A stretch of DNA of 24,408 nt. It comes from CAZQEZ01 sp964592475. Lineage in GTDB: Bacteria; Bacteroidota; Bacteroidia; Cytophagales; Cyclobacteriaceae. The stretch is taken from positions 1 to 24,408 of the forward strand of contig CAZQEZ010000064.1 in the NCBI GenBank assembly GCA_964592475.1, written 5' to 3'. Made by a program: the position numbers and the translations under genes. This document shows, piece after piece, positions 15,047 through 22,686 of the stretch. Position 1 is the stretch's first letter. Each line of letters opens with the position of its first letter. The notes under the pieces are model-generated. The model worked only from the letters and a program-made list of their open reading frames with translations. It made no database searches and had not been told where the DNA came from.

Positions 15047-15157
15047 AGCTTTTTTCTTAGCAAGGAACGCTATCCTATTTATAAGCCATTATTTAATTAT
15101 TTGATGGTCTTTGATAGATTAGAACCTGCCCTGGAAAAATGTATAGATAAAAAATAG
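15047..15157 (+). pseudogene. possible C-terminal remnant of a lost gene
   Basis: A 36-codon frame reads SFFLSKERYPIYKPLFNYLM and then VFDRLEPALEKCIDKK before a stop. The look of the segment (aromatic, then 'PLF..L...DRLEP.L.K') resembles the C-terminal tail of some class I methyltransferases, but that is a weak impression. It is closed upstream by a TGA and has no start; an internal ATG at 15104 would give only 17 residues. A relic is more likely than a real small gene. Confidence 0.25.
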
Positions 15158-15177
15158 TACTAAAAGGCAGAGCACAT

Positions 15178-15318
15178 TTAGGTTAACCTATTCTTAAAGT
15201 AATCCGCCGATTTATCTACCAAAAACCCCAGCACCAATGCTTTTACAGGTTTAATAGACAATAACTTGAGTATTAGGTAAATAATAGCTGCCGTAAAAAT
15301 AAAATTCTTGACTTTCAT
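15178..15318 (-). CDS. 46-residue small membrane protein
   Basis: A complete small ORF on the minus strand, 59 bp beyond the tatC stop, reads MKVKNFIFTAAIIYLILKLL then SIKPVKALVLGFLVDKSADY and FKNRLT. It has a basic N-terminus, one hydrophobic segment (about residues 6-21), a second weaker hydrophobic stretch (27-34) and an amphipathic charged end. The composition is protein-like, with an ATG start and same strand as tatC, so it is probably the third gene of the glyA-tatC operon or a separate short gene. I do not recognise a family. Confidence 0.55.
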   Translation of the reverse strand: MKVKNFIFTAAIIYLILKLLSIKPVKALVLGFLVDKSADYFKNRLT

Positions 15319-15377
15319 TGTGCTTTATACTTTTTAAGAAAAACTAGAAAAATAAAGTATTGTTATGCTTATTTAAC

Positions 15378-16214
15378 TTATTCTAAAATTTCCTCCATTT
15401 CTTTCTCTCTCTTACGTGCCACAAAAGCTGAAAGCTTGATACTTACTTCGTAAAGCAGCAAAAGTGGAAAAGCTATTAAAAGTTGACTCATAGGGTCAGG
15501 AGGAGTTAATATAGCGGAAAGTATAAGTATAACCACGATAGAATGACGACGAAACTGTCGCATTAGTTGAGGGGTAATAATACCAGCTTTGGTAAGAAAA
15601 TAAACCACCACCGGCAATTGAAAAAGTAAACCACAGGCTAGCACAAGCATGGTAATGGTAGAAACAAAACTGACAATGTCAAACTCATTGGCTACAGTGT
15701 CAGGGTCAAGATTGAAATTAGCTAAAAAATTGATTGAAAGCGGTGAGACTATAAAATAGCCAAATAAAATACCCATGGTAAAAAGTAAACTGACAAAAAA
15801 TACCGAACCACGACTCAAATTTTTCTCTTTGTCATACAAACCGGGGCTAATGAAGCTCCATATTTCCCAAAACACATATGGAAAAGCGATGATTAGTCCG
15901 ATTACGAAAGATGCGGTAATAGCCATGGTAAATTGACCGGTCATTTTACGGCTTTGAATAGTAAAAGGTAATTCATCTATGCACAATACACTAGATCCGG
16001 TAATGTCTGCGGCTTTACAAAGCATCTGGTAAGTCCAAAAGTCTGTTTGGCCCGGGGCAAAAATAATTTCCTTAAACACATAATTTCGAAAAACGAATGC
16101 CAGTATAGCAAAAACAGCTATTGCTATGAATGACCTGATGATATGCCACCTCAACTCTTCGAGGTGCTCAAGAAACGACATCTCTTTCTCTACCTTACCC
16201 ACTAATTTGTTCAT
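15378..16214 (-). CDS. tatC: Sec-independent protein translocase TatC
   Basis: TatC is the six-helix inner-membrane receptor for twin-arginine signal peptides of folded exported proteins. The 278-residue protein has the N-terminal signature EMSFLEHLEELRWHIIRSF, and a later helix pair with FPYVFWEIWSFISPGLYDKEKN, the family's most conserved loop. The first periplasmic loop is long (about 45 residues between helices 1 and 2) and contains two cysteines 13 residues apart (MLCKAADITGSSVLCIDEL) that could form a disulfide. The C-terminus is a charged, K/E-rich tail. Its ATG overlaps the glyA stop (ATGA), so it is translationally coupled to glyA. No tatA/B gene is in the window. Confidence 0.94.
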   Translation of the reverse strand: MNKLVGKVEKEMSFLEHLEELRWHIIRSFIAIAVFAILAFVFRNYVFKEIIFAPGQTDFWTYQMLCKAADITGSSVLCIDELPFTIQSRKMTGQFTMAITASFVIGLIIAFPYVFWEIWSFISPGLYDKEKNLSRGSVFFVSLLFTMGILFGYFIVSPLSINFLANFNLDPDTVANEFDIVSFVSTITMLVLACGLLFQLPVVVYFLTKAGIITPQLMRQFRRHSIVVILILSAILTPPDPMSQLLIAFPLLLLYEVSIKLSAFVARKREKEMEEILE

Positions 16215-17482
16215 TTATACAGCGGAAACTCCTTCATCCAGCTATTTACTTCTTGTTTAATATTGCTTATTGCACCATCATCTTCAGCTTGGCTAAGTAC
16301 CTGGTCAATCAAACCGGCTATTTTCTCCATATCCGATTCTTTCATTCCCCTGGTGGTCACTGCCGCAGTTCCCAGTCTCATACCGGAAGTTACAAAAGGT
16401 GATTTATCATCAAACGGCACCATGTTTTTATTAATTGTGATATCTGCCTTAATTAATGTATTTTCTGCCAATTTTCCAGTCAAATTTTTTGATCTTAAGT
16501 CAATCAGCATCAAGTGGTTATCAGTTCCACCCGAAATTATCTTGTATCCTTTATCGGTAAAGGCTTGGGCCAGTGCTTCAGCATTTTTCTTTACTTGTAC
16601 TACGTAGGTCATGTATTCTTCAGAGAGTGCCTCCTGAAAAGCGATGGCTTTGGCAGCTATTACATGTTCCAGTGGTCCTCCCTGTGTTCCGGGAAATACA
16701 CCGGAGTCAAGCAAAGAAGACATTTTCCGTATTTCTCCTTTGGGGGTTTTCAGCCCTATAGGATTGTCAAAATCTTTGCCCATCATAATTATACCGCCAC
16801 GAGGACCTCTTAACGTTTTGTGGGTAGTGGAGGTAACTACATGACAATGAGGAAGGGGATCGTTGAGCAATCCACGAGCAATAAGTCCTGAAGTATGGGC
16901 TATATCAGCCAGCAGAAATGCATTTATTTTATTTGCAATAGCTCGTAAGCGTTTATAATCCCAGTCACGAGAATAAGCTGATGCTCCACATATTATCATT
17001 TTGGGTTTCTCTGCCAGCGCTTTTTTTTCTACTTTGTCATAATTTATTAAGCCGGTATCTTCTTCTACCCCGTAAAATAAACCTTGATAAAGTTTTCCGC
17101 TAAAATTCACAGGAGAGCCATGGGTCAGGTGACCACCATGTGAGAGATCAAAACCTAATATTTTATCTCCGGGATTTAATAAGGCAAGCATTACCGCAGC
17201 ATTGGCTTGAGCGCCGGAGTGAGGTTGTACATTTACCCACTCGGCATTAAATAGTTCTTTCAATCGTTCCCTTGCCAGGTCTTCAATTTCATCTACCACC
17301 TCACAGCCGCCATAATATCTTTTGCCAGGCAATCCCTCTGCATATTTGTTTGTTAATACTGTGCCCATGGCCTCAATAACTTGAGGGGAGGCAAAGTTTT
17401 CGGAGGCAATTAACTCGATTCCATTTTCTTGCCTTGCCTTTTCTTTTTCTATTAAATCAAATATTTTAGCGTCTCTCTGCAT
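16211..17482 (-). CDS. glyA: serine hydroxymethyltransferase
   Basis: GlyA is the PLP enzyme that interconverts serine and glycine while charging tetrahydrofolate with a one-carbon unit. The product of about 423 residues carries ELIASENFASPQVIEAMGTV near the N-terminus, NKYAEGLPGKRYYGGCEVVD, the PLP lysine motif in VTSTTHKTLRGPRGGIIM, and the C-terminal VTSGMRLGTAAVTTRGM. I chose the second methionine (17482, MQRDAKIF): GlyA proteins of this phylum typically start MQRD, and the promoter just upstream would leave almost no leader for the alternative start at 17491 (MKIMQRD). It is the first gene of an operon with tatC (4-bp overlap). Confidence 0.95.
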   Translation of the reverse strand: MQRDAKIFDLIEKEKARQENGIELIASENFASPQVIEAMGTVLTNKYAEGLPGKRYYGGCEVVDEIEDLARERLKELFNAEWVNVQPHSGAQANAAVMLALLNPGDKILGFDLSHGGHLTHGSPVNFSGKLYQGLFYGVEEDTGLINYDKVEKKALAEKPKMIICGASAYSRDWDYKRLRAIANKINAFLLADIAHTSGLIARGLLNDPLPHCHVVTSTTHKTLRGPRGGIIMMGKDFDNPIGLKTPKGEIRKMSSLLDSGVFPGTQGGPLEHVIAAKAIAFQEALSEEYMTYVVQVKKNAEALAQAFTDKGYKIISGGTDNHLMLIDLRSKNLTGKLAENTLIKADITINKNMVPFDDKSPFVTSGMRLGTAAVTTRGMKESDMEKIAGLIDQVLSQAEDDGAISNIKQEVNSWMKEFPLYK

Positions 17483-17504
17483 TATTTTCAATTTTTAATG
17501 GCGG

Positions 17505-17535
17505 CAAAATTAAAGTAAGTGCCTATAATTAACAA
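17505..17535 (-). promoter_or_regulatory. Bacteroidota-type promoter of glyA-tatC
   Basis: On the minus strand, TTG (17535-17533) lies 20 bp from TAATTTTG (17512-17505), an exact TAnnTTTG -7 box. Transcription would start near 17500, giving a leader of about 18 nt to the MQRD start of glyA. Confidence 0.5.
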
Positions 17536-17580
17536 TTAATTCACAAATAGCTTTTTTAAATAAGTTCGCTAATTTTTCCG

Positions 17581-17588
17581 TAATTTTG
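17581..17588 (+). promoter_or_regulatory. -7 box (TAATTTTG) for the GIN lipoprotein-pheA operon
   Basis: An exact TAnnTTTG octamer lies 30 bp before the lipoprotein start. No clear TTG -33 element is seen at 19-21 bp, so support is partial. Confidence 0.35.
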
Positions 17589-17617
17589 ACTATTAAATTT
17601 TTATAAAAAGGATGATT

Positions 17618-18367
17618 ATGGAGAATGTTTTTAATAAATGCTGCTTGTTTTTAGCATTATATTTACTTTTTTTGCTCAATAGTTGCAATCAAGTAAATAT
17701 GATTGAAGGCAATGGTACAATTACCCGTCAAAGCAAGGTTACCAGCTCCTTCGAAGAAATAAGCATAATGGGTAATTACCAGGTGCTATTAGAAAAGTCA
17801 ATGCGTGAAGAGGTATTGATCGAGGCGGATGAAAACTTGCTTGATTATATAGCAATTGAAGTAAAAAAGGGTAGACTCATCATTAAAAACACTTCCAACA
17901 TAAAAGGAACTGAACCGGTAAAGATTTCTATTTTTTATCAGAATCTGGATGGAATTGATGTATCTGGCTCAGCCTTGGTAAACAACAATGATGTTTTGAA
18001 AAGCAATGAATTAGACTTGGAGCTTTCTGGTGCCGGTATTATTGACATGGAACTTGAATGTGCCAACTTAAATCTTGCCTTATCTGGTGCCGGTATGATC
18101 ACTTTGCGAGGCTATGTAAATACACAAACCATGGACTTGAGTGGAGCTGGTAATTTAGATGCAGGAAAATTAATTTCCCAAAAATGTAAAATTCAATTAT
18201 CAGGTTTTGGTAGCGCTGTAGTACACGCTACAGAGATCTTAAAGGCTGAGGTAGATGGTGCAGGTGTGATCAAATACTATGGCAACCCTGCCAAAATAGA
18301 CAAAAAAATAGATGGTCTTGGTAGTGTGATGCCAGCCGAAAAATCGGAAGAAAAAGAATCGATCTAA
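17618..18367 (+). CDS. GIN-domain (DUF2807) lipoprotein
   Basis: A lipoprotein of about 249 residues: a hydrophobic leader ends in a lipobox, LLFLLNSC, with the lipid-bearing cysteine at about residue 23. The mature part is a DUF2807/GIN domain, a right-handed beta-helix-like fold, with the repeated LSGAG motif (LELSGAGIIDMEL, LALSGAGMITLRG, MDLSGAGNLDAGK, IQLSGFGSAVVHA). The role is not known; these proteins are sometimes annotated as 'head GIN domain' or putative auto-transporter adhesins. I prefer the ATG at 17618 (MENVF) over 17612 because a purine-rich AAAAGG (17606-17611) sits 6 bp before it but directly abuts the other. It precedes pheA by 12 bp and is probably co-transcribed with it. 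Confidence 0.87.
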   Translation: MENVFNKCCLFLALYLLFLLNSCNQVNMIEGNGTITRQSKVTSSFEEISIMGNYQVLLEKSMREEVLIEADENLLDYIAIEVKKGRLIIKNTSNIKGTEPVKISIFYQNLDGIDVSGSALVNNNDVLKSNELDLELSGAGIIDMELECANLNLALSGAGMITLRGYVNTQTMDLSGAGNLDAGKLISQKCKIQLSGFGSAVVHATEILKAEVDGAGVIKYYGNPAKIDKKIDGLGSVMPAEKSEEKESI

Positions 18368-18379
18368 AATAAACAACAA

Positions 18380-19447
18380 GTGACGCTAGAAGAATTACGA
18401 AAGGCAATAGATCAAACAGACAATGAATTGCTTTTGCTACTAAACAAAAGAATGGAGGTGGTGAAAAAAGTGGGTGAGCTTAAGCGCCATGAAAATACTA
18501 TCATATATCGCCCGGAAAGAGAAAAGGCCATTATAGACCGGCTTAGTTGTTTAAGTAATGGCCCTTTGCGTAGGTCGGCCATTGAGGCTATTTTTATGGA
18601 GGTATTTGCCATCAGCCGAAACCTGGAATACCCGGAGCGAATTGCCTACTTAGGCCCTGAAGGTAGCTTTACCCACCAAGCTGCCGAAAGCCGATATGGT
18701 GCTATGAGTGAATATCTTCCGCTAGGTACCATTGAAGCCGTTTTTGAAGCCGTGCATTCGGAAAGAGCCCGTTTTGGTGTAGTGCCTCTAGAAAACAATC
18801 AGGAAGGAATCGTGACGGAAACAATTGATTATTTGGGCACTTATGATTTAAATATTGTGGCCGAAATTCCTATTTCTATTAGTTTCGTGTTTGCAAGCAG
18901 TTGCGAAAAATTGCAGGAAATCCAGCGCATTTATTCTAAAGATATTGCTTTTCGTCAATGTAAAAAATTTTTAGATAATACTTTTAAGAGGGGAGATATA
19001 GAACTTGTACCGGTAAGCTCAACTTCAAACGCGGTGGAAAAAGCACTTCACGATGTTCAAGGAGCTGCCATTTGTAGCCAAATAGCCGCCAGAATGCAAC
19101 AGTTACCTGTTCTTTTTCAACATGTAGAAGACTCTCCGGATAATTTCACACGATTTTTGATAATATCTAAAGATTTTGTAAACCAACGAAGTAAAAATGA
19201 CAAAACTACCATTTTAGCTAAAACTCCCGATAAACCTGGTAGTCTGCTGATGCTTTTACAAGACTTTTACGACGCTAAAATAAACCTGACCAAAATAGAA
19301 AGCCGCCCGGCAAAGCGCGGGAAAAATTTCAAATATTGGTTTTACATTGATTTGGAAGGTCATTATGAAGACGAAAATATACAATCAGTTATGCGTAAAC
19401 ATGCCAAAGAAATTAAATGGCTGGGCAGCTATGTAAAGCAGTGTTAA
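18380..19447 (+). CDS. pheA: bifunctional chorismate mutase / prephenate dehydratase
   Basis: This P-protein converts chorismate to prephenate and then to phenylpyruvate on the way to phenylalanine. Residues 1-80 are an AroQ-type chorismate mutase with R7, R24, K35 and R47-E48 in the expected active-site positions (LRKAIDQTDNELLLLLNKRM, YRPEREKAII). Residues 87-265 are the dehydratase: RIAYLGPEGSFTHQAAESRY at the start and the catalytic threonine of NFTRFLI at about residue 257. The last 90 residues are an ACT domain with the phenylalanine-binding motif ESRP (KIESRPAKRGKNFKYWFYID), so feedback inhibition by phenylalanine is expected. The start codon is GTG; no ATG fits. It follows the GIN lipoprotein gene by 12 bp. 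Confidence 0.94.
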   Translation: MTLEELRKAIDQTDNELLLLLNKRMEVVKKVGELKRHENTIIYRPEREKAIIDRLSCLSNGPLRRSAIEAIFMEVFAISRNLEYPERIAYLGPEGSFTHQAAESRYGAMSEYLPLGTIEAVFEAVHSERARFGVVPLENNQEGIVTETIDYLGTYDLNIVAEIPISISFVFASSCEKLQEIQRIYSKDIAFRQCKKFLDNTFKRGDIELVPVSSTSNAVEKALHDVQGAAICSQIAARMQQLPVLFQHVEDSPDNFTRFLIISKDFVNQRSKNDKTTILAKTPDKPGSLLMLLQDFYDAKINLTKIESRPAKRGKNFKYWFYIDLEGHYEDENIQSVMRKHAKEIKWLGSYVKQC

Positions 19448-19640
19448 AAAAAAGTGCTAAAATACTTTCAGCGGATAAAAAGGGTCTTTTCTTGAAGCTG
19501 AAGTAAGGCTATGATTTTTTAATAATGGGTTGAGTGCATTATTCTTAAACTCCTAAGTTTTCATTAAACTTCATAAGTTCGTTTTTCAAGACCTTTCAAT
19601 GCTGCTTTCTTTAAAATAACAGATATCAACAATATCCTCA
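19448..19640. other. spacer between pheA and the beta-barrel gene, with a hairpin
   Basis: Both flanking genes end here. ACTTTCAGC (19464-19472) pairs, with one bulged base, with GCTGAAGT (19497-19504), with an inner AAAAG/CTTTT stem; a T6 run lies about 10 bp further on. It is a weak candidate for the pheA terminator. Nothing else is supported. Confidence 0.3.
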
Positions 19641-20276
19641 TTAAAAAAAGATGCCAAAATCTATGGCAAAAATATCGTTGCGGCTTTTAATGTCATCGTC
19701 GAGATTTACGTGATCGCTCACGGTATTTACCAATCCTCGAGAATAACTAAACCCACCAAAAATAGTGGTTTGATAGCCTATACGGTGCTCTAGCCCCAGG
19801 CCAATAACGGCAGTACCATCGACCAAAGTAAAATCCTGTACCAAAAAGTTATCACTGCTTTTGGCTTCTTCATGAATATTGATATCAGCCGTAAGTCCAA
19901 ATTGTACGTAGATGCGATTATCCAACGAAATTTCATTGGTATATAAACGAAAAGTAAGAGGCACCCTGATATATTGTGAAATATAAGTCTCTTCAAATTC
20001 CACATTACTTTTATTGATAGATGCATCAAACCCTACTACCTTTGGTGCATACAACAAACCAGTGCTAAAGTAATAATTTTCTTTAAGAAAAAAATCAAAT
20101 ATCGGGCCTGCCATCATACGTAATCGGGCACCATTGGGATTTAATGCCAGGCTATCAGAAAAGGAAGTAATACGGTTAACAGTGAAAATTGGTGATACCT
20201 GAACCCCAATTTTTACTTGAGAATAGGCACTGCTGAAAGTAAAGACAATAAAAAATAGGAAAAATAGTTTTTTCAT
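19641..20276 (-). CDS. outer-membrane beta-barrel protein (PorT-like family)
   Basis: The 211-residue protein has a signal peptide (MKKLFFLFFIVFTFSSAYSQ, cut before or after Q) and a mature part of about eight alternating beta-strands, e.g. VKIGVQVSPIFTVNRI, YYFSTGLLYAPKVVGF, YIRVPLTFRLYT, IYVQFGLTADINI, GLGLEHRIGYQTTIFGGFSY, ending in the aromatic FAIDFGIFF expected for insertion by the Bam complex. It matches the OMP_b-brl_2/PorT-like group of Bacteroidota. Whether it takes part in type IX secretion like PorT itself cannot be told. It is divergent from gldB with only 46 bp between the starts. Confidence 0.82.
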   Translation of the reverse strand: MKKLFFLFFIVFTFSSAYSQVKIGVQVSPIFTVNRITSFSDSLALNPNGARLRMMAGPIFDFFLKENYYFSTGLLYAPKVVGFDASINKSNVEFEETYISQYIRVPLTFRLYTNEISLDNRIYVQFGLTADINIHEEAKSSDNFLVQDFTLVDGTAVIGLGLEHRIGYQTTIFGGFSYSRGLVNTVSDHVNLDDDIKSRNDIFAIDFGIFF

Positions 20277-20322
20277 CGGCTAAATAAAATATTAAAATAG
20301 ATATTGCATTGAAAAATATAAT

Positions 20323-21312
20323 ATGAGAACGATTATAGTATTTGTTTGTTTCGTAGCGCTTTTGTCTTCTTGTAATTCTGATAATTGCAGGCCAATTCCC
20401 GATACCGAGGGCATAGTTGTTGATGTAAGCATTGAGCGCCTGGAAAAAGAATTATTTGCACTGGAAAGCGTACCAGCCATAGTGGAGTTTCTGGATACCC
20501 AACCATCATTCGCTCGGTTATTTTTACAAAGCGACCAATATCCTAATGATACTATTCTGGCCCGAAATATTTTTAAAATTATAAAAGACCCTTATATAGA
20601 CACTTTATACCGTGAAACTATGCAGGAGTTTGGCGATATTAGCCAATTGAAAGCTGAATTTGAGCAAGCATTCAAAAATGTTAAATCTTATTATCCTCAA
20701 TTCAAAGAGCCTAAAATTCAAACGGTAATTACTGGTTTTGCTAATGACATGTACGTATCTGATAGCCTTATCATCATAGGATTGGATTATTTTATTGGAC
20801 CAGAGGCTACCTTCAGGCCCAATGATTTGCCTAATTATATTTTGGAGCGCTATCAAAAAGAATTTATTGTGCCCAGCATTCTGCTTATTTTATCAGAAAA
20901 ATTTAACAAGACTGACGTTAGGGATAAAACGCTATTAGCGGAGATGATTTATTACGGCAAGGCCTATTATTTTACCAGCCGGGTGCTTCCATGTACCAAT
21001 GATAGCCTTTTAATTGGCTATAGTGGAGAAGAAATTGAAGAAGTGAATGAGAATGAAGATATTATTTGGGCTAGCTTATTACACAATAAGGTGATTTATG
21101 AAACAGATCACGAAATGAAAAAGAAATTTATTGGTGAGCGGCCAAAGGTGCATGAAATAGGAGAAAAGTGCCCGGGCAGAATCGGTACCTGGATCGGCTG
21201 GGAAATTGTGGAAAGTTATATGAAAACCCATGATGACACTAGTTTGCAGCAAATCATGAGCAATGGCGATGCCAAAGCCATATTTCAGCAATCAAAATAT
21301 AACCCGATGTAG
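20323..21312 (+). CDS. gldB: gliding motility lipoprotein GldB
   Basis: The 329-residue protein is a lipoprotein: the signal peptide ends in the lipobox LLSSC (cysteine at about residue 17). The mature sequence fits the GldB family across its length: VSIERLEKELFALESV near the N-terminus, FAR.FL...YP and IL...IFKIIKDPYIDTLY, the IQTVITGFANDMYVSDSLII then IGLDYFIGP motif, LAEMIYYGKAYYFTSRVLP in the middle, and the C-terminal PGRIGTWIGWEIVESYMKTH. GldB is required for gliding motility and for function of the GldK/L/M/N machinery in Flavobacterium; it sits in the envelope facing the periplasm. The usual neighbour gldC is not here. The recognition is by overall pattern. Confidence 0.87.
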   Translation: MRTIIVFVCFVALLSSCNSDNCRPIPDTEGIVVDVSIERLEKELFALESVPAIVEFLDTQPSFARLFLQSDQYPNDTILARNIFKIIKDPYIDTLYRETMQEFGDISQLKAEFEQAFKNVKSYYPQFKEPKIQTVITGFANDMYVSDSLIIIGLDYFIGPEATFRPNDLPNYILERYQKEFIVPSILLILSEKFNKTDVRDKTLLAEMIYYGKAYYFTSRVLPCTNDSLLIGYSGEEIEEVNENEDIIWASLLHNKVIYETDHEMKKKFIGERPKVHEIGEKCPGRIGTWIGWEIVESYMKTHDDTSLQQIMSNGDAKAIFQQSKYNPM

Positions 21313-21400
21313 CATAAGGTGCCCGCGAAAGTAGGAGTCGGGAGCTGAACCTGCTGAAATAGTGGTAGATAAACACTGTTTACTGGAGTAAGTACAAAAA

Positions 21401-22570
21401 TTATTTGATATCAGGGGCAGGTTTAAAAGGCTTGTTCCTGTCAAATAAATAGCGATAAGTTTTATGAATCTTCACAATATCAGCCCCTACTTGGTCCACC
21501 AGGTGAATCATGCGTTTGTTGAAGCTGCCTATCCAGTTCATCTCAAAATAATCGTATCGCTGATTGACTTCTTGTATATGAATGCGGCAGGCTTCGATTA
21601 GGGCTGCTTCCAGGCCTTTGCCCTGATGCTCAGGTACAATGCCAAATAGCAATCCATACATTTTTCGGTTGGTTTTTCTCCACTTATGATATAAAAATTT
21701 TAATTTGCCAATTAGATCCATTTTCCCGTTCACGTGCTTAAATATTTGATTTACCTCTGGTAATATCAGGAAAAAAGCTACCGGCTCATCGTTATAATAA
21801 CCGAACCATAAGATCTCAGGATCCATAATTGGTTTTAAGCTTTTAATGGCATTTTTGGCTTGAGCCAGCGGCATTTTTGGCACCCCGCTATGGCGGGCCC
21901 AACCTTTATTGTATATGGCTTGAAAATCAAGCGTGTACTTATCCAGCTTATTCATTTCAATGTGCCTGAAACTGTAGGCAGGGTTACGAGAAATGCGTTC
22001 AACCTTTCCTGCCAGTATATCTGAGACCGGCCTCATGGTTGGTCTCCCATAGGTAAGCTGCTCAAAGTAGGTTTTAAACCCATAGTTTTCATAAAGCGAT
22101 TGGTAATAAGGAAAGTTGTAGGGCATACAAAAATTAGGATCTCGATCAAATCCATCTACAAGGCATCCCCACCAGCGATCACGGTCGCCAAAATTGATAG
22201 GGCCATCCATTGCTTCCATACCACGTGCTAAAAGCCATGCTTTACAAGTATCAAAAAGCGTATTGGCAGCATCCTGATCATTAATACACTCAAAAAAACC
22301 CATGCCGCCAGTAGGTTGATCATTGTCTTTTTGTACTGTTTTTTTATTCACAAAAGCAGCTACCCTGCCAATGGTTTGGCCTTCGTCATTTTGCAATATC
22401 CAGCGAGTAATCTCACCATGACGGTGTGTTTTATTTTTTTTAGGATCAAATACAGACTCCAGCTCATGGTCTAACGGTCTTATCCAGTGGGTTTCATTTT
22501 TGTACAGCCTTACCGGCAAATGAATGAATTCGCGGATCTGCTGCTTGTCTTTTACTTCAAAAATTTTCAT
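21401..22570 (-). CDS. GNAT-like N-acetyltransferase family protein
   Basis: A protein of about 389 residues of a Bacteroidota-wide family usually labelled GNAT N-acetyltransferase. The N-terminal part IREFIHLPVRLYKNETHWIR and PLDHELESVFDPKKN, then HGEITRWILQNDEGQTIGRV, is typical; the middle has GPINFGDRDRWWGCLVDGFD and YNFPYYQSLYENYGFKTYFE; the acetyl-CoA site is probably YGLLFGIVPEHQGKGLEAAL, whose PEHQGKGLEAAL resembles the Q/RxxGxG/A loop. The substrate is unknown. The start at 22570 (MKIFEVKDKQQ) is preferred over a start 8 codons upstream because homologues begin at this point. It is the last minus-strand gene after a terminator, so it is transcribed on its own. Confidence 0.78.
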   Translation of the reverse strand: MKIFEVKDKQQIREFIHLPVRLYKNETHWIRPLDHELESVFDPKKNKTHRHGEITRWILQNDEGQTIGRVAAFVNKKTVQKDNDQPTGGMGFFECINDQDAANTLFDTCKAWLLARGMEAMDGPINFGDRDRWWGCLVDGFDRDPNFCMPYNFPYYQSLYENYGFKTYFEQLTYGRPTMRPVSDILAGKVERISRNPAYSFRHIEMNKLDKYTLDFQAIYNKGWARHSGVPKMPLAQAKNAIKSLKPIMDPEILWFGYYNDEPVAFFLILPEVNQIFKHVNGKMDLIGKLKFLYHKWRKTNRKMYGLLFGIVPEHQGKGLEAALIEACRIHIQEVNQRYDYFEMNWIGSFNKRMIHLVDQVGADIVKIHKTYRYLFDRNKPFKPAPDIK

Positions 22571-22621
22571 GGAAACAAAAATTGTGCATTTCAAGGCTCA
22601 AAAGTAGCATCAATCTGCTCA

Positions 22622-22651
22622 CAAAAAAAGGGATTTCATTTAAAAATCCCT
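22622..22651 (-). terminator. terminator of the PorP-SPOR gene
   Basis: AGGGATTT (22629-22636) and AAATCCCT (22644-22651) form a perfect 8-bp stem with a 7-nt loop. On the minus strand it is followed by a run of seven Ts, 36 bp after the gene's stop. Confidence 0.75.
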
Positions 22652-22686
22652 ATATTTTCCAATTCAAAAGTATAAATATTAATACC

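Noticed and set aside
15104..15157. ATG frame of 17 codons (MVFDRLEPALEKCIDKK) as a real micropeptide.
   Set aside because: The same frame stays open and protein-like upstream of the ATG, so a C-terminal relic explains it better.
16263..16844. Several plus-strand frames opposite glyA.
   Set aside because: They are shadows of a strongly conserved serine hydroxymethyltransferase and show no family features of their own.
19566..19643. A 25-codon minus-strand frame starting in a TAATG overlap with the beta-barrel gene stop (MRILLISVILKKAALKGLEK...).
   Set aside because: Too short, no recognisable pattern, and one frame among several open ones in an AT-rich spacer.
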